Assembly: GCA_963776205.1 (NCBI GenBank) | Contig: CAVZLR010000001.1 | Location: 1 to 64,000 of the forward strand | DNA length: 64,000 nucleotides | From: UBA4459 sp963776205 | Lineage (GTDB): Bacteria > Bacteroidota > Bacteroidia > Bacteroidales > F082 | Direction of reading: 5' to 3' | In this document: piece after piece, positions 36,250-44,352 of the stretch | How positions within the stretch are numbered: position 1 is the first letter of the stretch | Layout: each line of letters opens with the position of its first letter | Program-made: the position numbers and the translations under genes | The notes under the pieces: generated by a model | Databases searched by the model: none | Told to the model about the DNA's origin: nothing | Seen by the model: only the letters and a program-made list of their open reading frames with translations

Positions 36250-36936
36250 ATGAGAAATATTTTTTTACTATTCGTTTCTGTAATAATATCTGCTAATTTA
36301 TATTCTCAAATTATTAGTAAACCCAATTTTGCCCTTGCCACACATCCTATTGTTGTTGATAATATACATTTCACTGATAGTTTAATCAGAGTTACACTAA
36401 CAGTTCAAAACCAAATTGAGGGAGGTGAATTTTGTGCCAATGAAATAATTTATTTGCTGGAATATAAAAACCAGTCGAAAGCCTACCTCATAGAGGCATC
36501 CGGAATACCCACATGCCCCTCTGTTCATAAGTTTGAAACAGCTGGTGAGAAGCTGACATTCATACTGGATTTTACGGGATATGATGAAATGCCTGATTAT
36601 ATTAATATCGTAGAAGACTGTGATGAGAATTGCTTTTCAATTTATGGGCTTATTTTAAACCAAAAAATGAATGAAGATATCGACCAGGCTTATGGTTTTT
36701 TTAAATCAGATAACTTAGACTTTGCATTGGCCTCATTCAGGACTGCTGCCAGAGAAAATCCAGGGTATCCCTTTGCATTCTTGTATGGAAATATCATCGA
36801 GATTTATGCGATGCAGGAAAATTTTGAAAAAGCCAGGCAATGGTATCAATTTCTGGAAACTTCAAACTATGTTGATAAGGATCAAATAATAGAACAAATC
36901 AGCCAGAAAGATTTTTTTGATCAACTTTCTGACTGA
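36250..36936 (+). CDS. Secreted protein with C-terminal TPR-like helices
   Basis: 228 residues. A signal peptide (IFLLFVSVIISANLYSQ) is followed by a beta-rich domain of about 110 residues with four cysteines in two pairs (GGEFCANE, PTCPS, EDCDENCFS), possibly disulphide-bonded. The last 80 residues read as helix-turn-helix repeats (NLDFALASFRTAARENPGYP, NFEKARQWYQFLE). I cannot assign a function; the pattern suits a periplasmic or outer-membrane scaffold. It has its own promoter and is convergent with the T9SS PKD protein 10 bp away. Confidence 0.75.
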   Translation: MRNIFLLFVSVIISANLYSQIISKPNFALATHPIVVDNIHFTDSLIRVTLTVQNQIEGGEFCANEIIYLLEYKNQSKAYLIEASGIPTCPSVHKFETAGEKLTFILDFTGYDEMPDYINIVEDCDENCFSIYGLILNQKMNEDIDQAYGFFKSDNLDFALASFRTAARENPGYPFAFLYGNIIEIYAMQENFEKARQWYQFLETSNYVDKDQIIEQISQKDFFDQLSD

Positions 36937-36946
36937 TTTGATTTTT

Positions 36947-38962
36947 TTATTCTTTCAGAAACTTCCTCGTCATTATACCTTCAGATGATTGGACTTGAAT
37001 AATATACAATCCAACCTTTAAATCACTGGTTTGAATATTAGTCTTGCTTCCTGAGAGCGTACCTTGTAAAATTATTTCTCCCAGTATATTTAAAACCTGG
37101 TAAGTCCCGCTCAATGACGTATTTCCAGTGGATACACTAAGTGTTTCCTTTACAGGATTTGGCCAGATATTAAGAGATGTTTCATTATTTGAGTACAGAC
37201 CTACTCCTAACAAATCAATTCTTTCACAGATAGAATCGGTGCAGACTGTACCATCATTCATATATCTTGTGACCTTCATACACACATCGTAATATTCAGG
37301 CCATGGAAATGTATGTGTTACGGTTTGATTTCCCTGGCTATACGCTAGGGAACTATTATCACCAAAATTCCATTCCACACTATCGCAATCGGCAGATAAG
37401 GCAACTGGTGTGAAGTTTACGGTTAAACCAGTATTGATCCAAGTAAATCCCATAGCCATATCATCGGCCAATTGATCGCAATCACAATCCCCTTGCTCTT
37501 CACAATACACTGTTAGATTATATGGATTCAAATCCTGATCTAGTTGAAGAATATTTTTAACAGGAACTACGCTGATTGTATTAATTGCAACAGGAGACAC
37601 CGAAAATGGGGAAGGTCCTAAATTAATCTCTGTATGAAAACATGAATTTTCCAATAAAGCATCAGTTTTAATCAACTCAATCTCGGCGAATCCATTCATG
37701 CCCGTTCTATAGGCTATATGAAAATAATTCAGGCCGTTTTCTAAATCGATGCTCATATCCGGAAAATAAATCAATGGGAATTGACCATTCCAAAAATCGA
37801 AATAGTCATTATAAGCAGGAGGTGTATTGGGCACATCATAAAAATAGGCTTTCCCAACCTGGTTGCCTGTGGCTTTTTCGAACTCATATGCAAAGGGAAT
37901 AGTTTCAGCATAAACAAGTATGCTATCCTGGTCAAGCACTTGCCCATCACGCATATACCCTGAAATTACCAGGTTTGATGCACTTGATACCGATTCGTTA
38001 ATTGAAAAACCATAACGATCATAAATTCCAGCGTCACCCACCCAGGATTTCCCAAAATTTATTGCTCCTGTATTATCATCTAAAACCGTAACAGAAAAAT
38101 AATGTCTCTGAGAGAAATTTGATAAAAGAAATATTTCATCAGTGCCCGCATCATAATATGTGTCAGCACCAACATCCCTTGCATTGCCATAAACATAACT
38201 GCTATTCCATACGCTATTGCCATTAAAATCCAGCTTTAAGCATAAAACCGACTGTCTCGTGGGTGTTGGGCTATTTACACTACCGGTTATAAAATATCCA
38301 TCATCCGTTTCCTGAATATGATTTACCATATCAAAATCATCGGTTAAAGAAGCATCTCCTGATGATACTTCCTTTGTCCACAACGGATTCAGGTTCAAGT
38401 CTGTTTTCATAATAAAGCCCGAATTCGGATCATTATTATGATCAACGTAATCCATATTGGTAAAACCACCAATTACAAACCCCTGTTGTGAATAGATGAT
38501 ATGCAAGCCCTGAGAGTGAATTGAATTGGGCACTACATTGCTGTAATAGGCACCTGCCAGGTAATTACCGGCTCCATCCATTTTAATTATAAACGCATAG
38601 TTAATTCCGGCTATTTTGACAGAACCTGTCACCGCCAGCATTTGCACATTATTTTCTTCATATTCAATAAAATCAAATGCCCTTGCTTCTTCAACAAACT
38701 GTGTAAAATCGTGGTAGGCATATTGCCAAATGATATTTCCAGTAATTTCATCTATGCGTATCACTTGTATTTTAGGCATATCCAGCACACTGCTGAAATG
38801 GGTACCCATCACAATGATATCATTTGTTGTATCACTTAACTGGTCCGTACAGACCGAATGAAAGTTATTACCAAAATATTCAAAACTTTCCTGGAATAAT
38901 TGTCCCTTCAGGCCTATAAACATCATTATGAGACCTGACAATAAAAGTAATTTTGTTTTCAT
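36947..38962 (-). CDS. T9SS type A sorting-domain protein with PKD domain
   Basis: 671 residues. Signal peptide MKTKLLLLSGLIMMFIGLKG. About 25-430 is a propeller-like repeat region: VIRIDEITGNIIWQYAYHDF, then FIIKMDGAGNYLAGAY and CLKLDFNGNSVWNSSY, the same repeat logic as the gene at 23736. About 490-590 is a PKD domain (CDSVEWNFGDNSS, VTHTFPWPEYYDVCMKVTR). The C-terminus is the T9SS sorting domain (LNIWPNPVKETLSVST to VGLYIIQV and RKFLKE). It is predicted to be secreted and surface-attached. Function beyond adhesion or binding is not visible. Confidence 0.88.
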   Translation of the reverse strand: MKTKLLLLSGLIMMFIGLKGQLFQESFEYFGNNFHSVCTDQLSDTTNDIIVMGTHFSSVLDMPKIQVIRIDEITGNIIWQYAYHDFTQFVEEARAFDFIEYEENNVQMLAVTGSVKIAGINYAFIIKMDGAGNYLAGAYYSNVVPNSIHSQGLHIIYSQQGFVIGGFTNMDYVDHNNDPNSGFIMKTDLNLNPLWTKEVSSGDASLTDDFDMVNHIQETDDGYFITGSVNSPTPTRQSVLCLKLDFNGNSVWNSSYVYGNARDVGADTYYDAGTDEIFLLSNFSQRHYFSVTVLDDNTGAINFGKSWVGDAGIYDRYGFSINESVSSASNLVISGYMRDGQVLDQDSILVYAETIPFAYEFEKATGNQVGKAYFYDVPNTPPAYNDYFDFWNGQFPLIYFPDMSIDLENGLNYFHIAYRTGMNGFAEIELIKTDALLENSCFHTEINLGPSPFSVSPVAINTISVVPVKNILQLDQDLNPYNLTVYCEEQGDCDCDQLADDMAMGFTWINTGLTVNFTPVALSADCDSVEWNFGDNSSLAYSQGNQTVTHTFPWPEYYDVCMKVTRYMNDGTVCTDSICERIDLLGVGLYSNNETSLNIWPNPVKETLSVSTGNTSLSGTYQVLNILGEIILQGTLSGSKTNIQTSDLKVGLYIIQVQSSEGIMTRKFLKE

Positions 38963-39051
38963 GTTTCGTTTCCTTTTTTAGTTAATCATTTTTAGTTGCT
39001 GGTACCGCACGATCAATTAACTAAATAGCAGAAAAGATAACATTGGATAAG

Positions 39052-41890
39052 CTAATAATTTACGCTGAATCCGAACAAAAATTCGTAACTTTGGGTATTC
39101 TCGGGAATCAGTTGAGAGAACCTGAATCCTAATTCAACGTTGACCAAGATACTAAAAAAATTCCAATCGGTATAAACCTCAATTCCCGTTGATGATAGAT
39201 CAGTGACATTTCCATTGTCATATCCCTGCATATAATCATAAAAAACCTTTGAATAAATACGCTTTAGATAAAATGCTCCCGGCACATTCAGATCAGGATA
39301 TGCGATGGGAAAAGCATAGTCGCTTCGAATAGTGAAATATTCAGGATAGCTCAGGCTTGGTATAACCACGTGGAACCGCCAGCAGATTGTTATATGAATA
39401 ACTGCCACTTACCGTTTTCTGGTAACCGCCGTAAATTTTTATACCCTGATGATTTATAATACCGGGTAAATATAAATATCCGATAAGTGCCAACTGAGAA
39501 TTTATTGTATCAGCCCAGGGCGTATGGCGGTATACCAAATTTACTATCTGTCCCCATTTTGGATACAGGTCTTTTAGTGATGTTTTATGCTGGTTATATG
39601 CATAAAGCTGATATAAAGGAGATGTGAATTGAGTTTCTTTAAATTCATAATTCGAATGCTGGTCCATCTTCAAAAATTTCTGATCAATGCCTACCGAAGG
39701 CCTGATGCCTTTTGCCCATTTGCTATTGGTAAGGTTAAGCGGCACACTTACACGCAATGACAAATCAGTTTCGCGCCACTTTAATTGAACGTAGTCACCA
39801 TCTTCTGATTCATAAGAAAGTTTTCGTCCGCCGTAATCAACACTAAAGCCGATTACCGGATACCAGCCATAGTAATCCAACCCAAATTTGATGTGATTTG
39901 TTTGTTCATTAACATCGTAAGAATAATCTAATGTGGCCACTGTTGTACTTAATACGTTTTGCGACATCAGTGATAAACCCGGGTTGACAGTGTAATTATC
40001 AACATCTACCGCAACCGGCGTCCAGCTGTGTATATTGAATAAATGTCCTGCTTTGTTGTATTTTTTAGCAGGATAAACTGTTTCAGGAGCGATGGTATCA
40101 TCCAGGTTAAATGAATTCTCCGGAACTATCCTGTCTGCCAGGTACTGGTAATGAAATTGATCCAGTTGAACCTCTTCCAGTTCTTCAGGGTGAAAATCTA
40201 TAACTCCAACTTTGAATCCGTCGGCTGTATAATATGAAAAAACCAGCTGTTGTCCATTACTTGCGAATGATGGATTCGTAGCTCCAAATCTTGATTCAAA
40301 CACTTTGAGAATTTGCCGTGTTTCTGTGTTAATAGCATAGAGATTATCTTTACCTTCATATGTCCCGGTATAAACGATCCATTTGCCATGCATTACCGGC
40401 CATTTGATTTCCTTGAATGAAAATGGCAGCATATAATCCATATTCCAACTTTCAGTGTCGATTCTTACTAGGCTTTTTCCCCGTTTCCCCAGCACGATCG
40501 CTACTATATACTTATCATTATCCGACCAATGAGGTGTTGCAAAAAATGAATTGTCACTGGTAGATATCGTTTTGAGCACTTCACCGGTATTAGCATCTAG
40601 GACATGAAGTTCATATTGAGATTGATGGCTCACGTGAACCGTCACGATTTTATCCTGTTTAGATGATAATGCTGGGGCAAAATACCTGCTTTTCCGGGTT
40701 AACTGTATCTTCTTCTCATTTTCAAAATGATACAATTTAATGACGGAATAATTTCTCATTTCCCACCTAGGATCATAGGCTTTTTCATTCCAGCAGATCA
40801 TATTTCCTGAAACCGAAAGTGATTCGTAGAAGTCATACCCAGGGGTAAAAAGCTTCTTTTCATTCCCTGCCTTATCAATCATTATAAAACGGTTTACATC
40901 ATCCAGACTGGTTCTTTCTGTTATAACATTTCCATTTTCCAGAAGGTGTGGATACAAATAATTGGTATAGAACTTCTGATCGGGTGATAAATATTCAATT
41001 CCCAAATCAATACCCGGTTCATCTTCAATCCACCAGTCGGTTCTAAGTGATTTCATGATGCTGTTGTAGTATTGCACTTTGAACTTGCCAGTTTCCTTTT
41101 TAACAGCAGTAGTGAAGGGAACAATGTAATAGGGCCTTCGGGCCACCCTGTCAAGTGTACGATCCCACATTTCGATACCATGATTTTCAATTCCTTTAGC
41201 TACTAACTGATAACCGAGAGTGTAATGGTCGGGTACAAAATCCTTAAATGAACCAAACGAAGCCTTATCATATGAATAAATTTTCTTATCCAACACCTGT
41301 GCCTTTAAGGTGTATATAAACTCGGGAACCCTGCCCCTGCCACTATTACTCAAAATGGTTTCCGAGTAAACCGCGTCACCTTCAATAAACCAGAATGGAA
41401 CCCATAGTCCCATTACCAAAGCAATTCCCTGTTCCCCAAATACATAATAAAGTCCTTTGGTCATGCCTTGCCGCATTTTATTTATTTGAACTACATGTCT
41501 GTATTCATGAAGTGTTAGCTGGTCCTGCCATAATTGAGGGTAGATATTCTGTGAAGGCATTTCGTAAAATTCTGCACGCAAAGGTGCTATAGGCACCATG
41601 GCATTGGAAGTGGTTGTATTGTTATGCAGGATAACAGAAATACGTTTCAGATTACTCTGATAGGATTCATTGATTGCTGGTTGGGAAAGCTTTAATACAT
41701 TTATATAATATTGGGCCTGTTCACTGTAATTCTCAGGGTAAATTATCTGGAAGTCATTGGTTTTAATCTGATGCCATCTGACAGAAGCCGGTTCCTGCCC
41801 ATTGATAAAATATTGCCCCCTGAGATGCACAGCACAGATAAACATTACAAACAGAAGAATGCCGAATTTTATATTTCTTTTCGCTATCAT
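39052..41890 (-). pseudogene. HExxH metallopeptidase / TolB-like propeller / outer-membrane barrel protein, frameshifted
   Basis: The ATG at 41890-41888 gives a signal peptide (FGILLFVMFICAVHLRGQ). About 25-300 is a gluzincin-like peptidase domain with HEYRH (LTLHEYRHVVQINKM) and a downstream WFIEGDA glutamate. About 300-640 is a TolB/WD-like propeller, then a C-terminal beta-barrel. The frame stops at 39341 after AVPRGYTKPELS. The barrel continues in the +1 frame from about 39355 (YPEYFTIRSDYAFPIAYPDL) to 39052, ending EFLFGFSVNY with the terminal aromatic expected of an outer-membrane barrel. Rejoined length is about 945 residues. Losing the final strands would stop membrane insertion. It may be co-transcribed with the hemolysin III gene 53 bp upstream. 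Confidence 0.8.
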
Positions 41891-41943
41891 TAATTCGAAT
41901 AGAAAACGAAAATACGAGGTTTTCCGTGAATCTGAAAATCTTC

Positions 41944-42588
41944 TTAAGGAATCACATACCAAAAAACAGCAAAGAAATGGCAAATACTTCCTCCGAGTAC
42001 CCAGAAATGAAAAATCGCATGGTTGAAAGGCAATCTATTCAGCAGGTAAAAAACAGCTCCGATGGAATATGAAATGCCGCCGATGAATAACCACATCAAA
42101 CCCAACAAGGAGAGATTTTGTACCAAAGGAACGATGGCGATCAGAATAAGCCAACCCATTAAAACATATATCAATAAAGACAGCTTGTCAAATTTCCCGG
42201 TAAAGAACATTTTAAAGATAACACCCGCAACAGCCAATCCCCATATAACCCCAAACAAACTCCAACCCCAGGGGCCATTAAGTGTTACCAGTAAAAATGG
42301 AGTATATGTACCTGCAATCAACACGTAAATGGCTGAGTGATCAAAAACATTCAGATATTTTCTAAGTGTCGGCTTAACCGACCAATGAAATAATGTGGAT
42401 GCCAGGTATAAAACAACAAGGCTGGCGCCAAAAATACTAACACCTACAATGTGCCAGGCGTCGCCATCCAGGCTTGCAAAAACAACCATCAATGACAGGG
42501 CTGCAACACTCAGTAAGAAACCAATGCCATGGCTTAATACATTTACAAATTCTTCCCAATAAGGGTATGTCCGGGCGCTTACCTTCAT
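41944..42588 (-). CDS. Hemolysin III / PAQR family membrane protein
   Basis: 214 residues with seven hydrophobic segments. Conserved family residues appear in EEFVNVLSHGIGFLLS (first helix), FDHSAIYVLIAGTYTPFLL (third-fourth helix) and NHAIFHFWVLGGSICHFFAVFW (last helix), giving the His/Ser/Asp metal site of PAQR proteins. Bacterial members are inner-membrane proteins of uncertain function, sometimes linked to membrane fluidity or hydrolase activity. It lies 41 bp after rluA on the same strand, in a probable panB-rluA-hemolysin III run. Confidence 0.93.
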   Translation of the reverse strand: MKVSARTYPYWEEFVNVLSHGIGFLLSVAALSLMVVFASLDGDAWHIVGVSIFGASLVVLYLASTLFHWSVKPTLRKYLNVFDHSAIYVLIAGTYTPFLLVTLNGPWGWSLFGVIWGLAVAGVIFKMFFTGKFDKLSLLIYVLMGWLILIAIVPLVQNLSLLGLMWLFIGGISYSIGAVFYLLNRLPFNHAIFHFWVLGGSICHFFAVFWYVIP

Positions 42589-42629
42589 ATGATATTAACG
42601 TAACAAATCAAATTTGTTGTGAATTAGAT

Positions 42630-43322
42630 TTACGATTTTGTAAAATAATTCCAAAGCACGTCTTTAGGAGGTTCGGCAAAGATGGTTATTGGCTCTTTGG
42701 TAACTGGGTGAACAAATGATAGTGACCTGGCATGCAAGCTTATGGAAGCATCTTTATTGCTACGGGCAAATCCATATTTCAAATCGCCTTTTATCGGACA
42801 GCCAATAGCCGAAAGCTGTGCCCTGATCTGGTGATGACGGCCTGTTAACAATTCTATTTCCAGCAAATGATAATCCATGCTTTCTTTTAACAGCCGATAT
42901 TTTAACAATCCTTCTTTAGCTCCCTTTCTTTTAGTATTTCCGGCAAAAGATTTATTCTTTTTCTCGTTTCTAACCAGGAAATGTTTCAATTCCCCTACCG
43001 GATTTTCAGGCCTGTTCTTTACAATTGCCCAGTATATTTTATCCATTTCCCTTTCCTTCACTAACTCATTCATCCGGCTTAACGCCTTGCTAGTTCTTGC
43101 GAAAACAACTACCCCACTTACAGGCCGGTCTATCCTGTGGATTACCCCCAGAAAAACATTACCGGGTTTGCGATATTTCTCCTTGATGTATTGCTTGACG
43201 TCTTCACTTAAAGGTGTATCACCGGTTTTATCGCCCTGTACAATTTCAGATGGTAATTTATTAACCGCTACTAAGTGGTTGTCTTCATAAAGAATTCTGC
43301 CGGAAACGGATTGTTTATCCAT
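42630..43322 (-). CDS. RluA family RNA pseudouridine synthase
   Basis: 230 residues. Family motifs: ILYEDNHLVAVNKLPSEIVQ at the N-terminus, the catalytic HRIDRPVSGVVVFARTSKA (Asp in HRID), the LLEIELLTGRHHQIRAQLSA segment, and ISLHARSLSFVHP near the C-terminus. No S4 domain precedes the catalytic domain, so this is a short RluA-type enzyme. The target uridine in rRNA or tRNA cannot be deduced. It starts 18 bp after panB and probably shares its transcript. Confidence 0.93.
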   Translation of the reverse strand: MDKQSVSGRILYEDNHLVAVNKLPSEIVQGDKTGDTPLSEDVKQYIKEKYRKPGNVFLGVIHRIDRPVSGVVVFARTSKALSRMNELVKEREMDKIYWAIVKNRPENPVGELKHFLVRNEKKNKSFAGNTKRKGAKEGLLKYRLLKESMDYHLLEIELLTGRHHQIRAQLSAIGCPIKGDLKYGFARSNKDASISLHARSLSFVHPVTKEPITIFAEPPKDVLWNYFTKS

Positions 43323-43340
43323 AATTAAAAGAAGCCCTGT

Positions 43341-44159
43341 TTAGTATTGCTCCTTTTCATTGGGGAAATCCAATGACTTTACATCATCAATATAGCGAAG
43401 GAATGAACTGATCATTTGCTCCTGCAGGTTGTTGTACCTTCTTAAAAAACGAGGTGAGAAATCGGTATTGATTCCCAGCATATCATGTATAACAAGTACC
43501 TGTCCGTCCACTTCCCTACCTGCTCCAATACCAATTGTTGGAATACCAATTGAATTGGTTACCTCAGCAGCTAATTTTGCGGGAATTTTTTCAAGTACAA
43601 TACCAAAGCATCCTACTTCTTCAAGTATTTTGGCGTCTTTCATTAATTTTGATGATTCTTCTTCATCAGTGGCCCGCACCACATAAGTTCCAAATTTATT
43701 AATCGATTGTGGAGTCAATCCCAAATGTCCCAGCACAGGTATGCCTGCACTTAAAATTCGTGTGATGGATTCTACGATTTCTTCGCCTCCTTCAAGTTTT
43801 ACAGCATTGGCTCCCGACTCTTTCATAATACGAATGGCAGTATTCAGGGCTTCGATCGAGTTTCCCTGGTATGAACCAAAAGGTAGATCAACCACCACCA
43901 GTGCCCTTTCCACAGCTCGCATCACTGATGATGCATGATAAATCATCTGATCAATAGTAATGGGTAACGTTGTCCTATGACCCGCCATTACATTTGATGC
44001 AGAATCTCCAACTAAAATTACATCTATCCCAGCCTTATCCAGCAAACGCGCCATCGAATAATCATATCCGGTTAGCATGGCTATTTTCTCGCCTTTATGT
44101 TTCATTTCCTGTAAAACGTGGGTTGTAATCTTTGGAAGGTCCTTTGATGTATGCATCAC
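43341..44159 (-). CDS. panB: 3-methyl-2-oxobutanoate hydroxymethyltransferase
   Basis: 272 residues, standard PanB length. Visible motifs: MLTGYDYSMARLLDKAGIDVILVGDS (VGDS metal site), HRTTLPITIDQM, ADLPFGSYQ-like VDLPFGSYQ, NAVKLEGG (substrate lysine region), GIPVLGHLGLTPQS and IGIGAGREVDGQVLV. It catalyses the first committed step of pantothenate synthesis, adding a hydroxymethyl group from methylene-tetrahydrofolate to 2-oxoisovalerate. A -7 box lies 18 bases before the start. Confidence 0.96.
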   Translation of the reverse strand: MMHTSKDLPKITTHVLQEMKHKGEKIAMLTGYDYSMARLLDKAGIDVILVGDSASNVMAGHRTTLPITIDQMIYHASSVMRAVERALVVVDLPFGSYQGNSIEALNTAIRIMKESGANAVKLEGGEEIVESITRILSAGIPVLGHLGLTPQSINKFGTYVVRATDEEESSKLMKDAKILEEVGCFGIVLEKIPAKLAAEVTNSIGIPTIGIGAGREVDGQVLVIHDMLGINTDFSPRFLRRYNNLQEQMISSFLRYIDDVKSLDFPNEKEQY

Positions 44160-44176
44160 TTACGTATTTTGTCAGG

Positions 44177-44184
44177 CAAATGTA
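44177..44184 (-). promoter_or_regulatory. -7 promoter element for panB
   Basis: TACATTTG on the minus strand, 18 bases before the panB start. Confidence 0.5.
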
Positions 44185-44295
44185 TACGAAAATGCACTAT
44201 ATAAAAAGTATTTCTCCACCTTTTGGGATTTACCTTGTTTATTCTGAAACAATTGATTCCTTGTATATCAATATTTTATGATCAAAACAAATATA

Positions 44296-44328
44296 TTTCA
44301 AGTGACAGAAATAATTATAATAAATTTG
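44296..44328 (+). promoter_or_regulatory. Promoter of the TonB-dependent receptor gene
   Basis: A -33-like TTTC at 44296-44299 and TAAATTTG at 44321-44328, 21 bases apart. The predicted transcription start near 44335 lies downstream of the first in-frame ATG (44278) and so decides the choice of start codon. Confidence 0.6.
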
Positions 44329-44352
44329 CGCCTTTTAAGTTATCAATCTATA

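Noticed and set aside
42602..42618. AACAAAT-CAA-ATTTGTT inverted repeat between rluA and the hemolysin III gene as a terminator or operator.
   Set aside because: The AT-only stem is short, with no T tract on the coding strand, and the two genes appear co-transcribed. It may be chance in AT-rich sequence.
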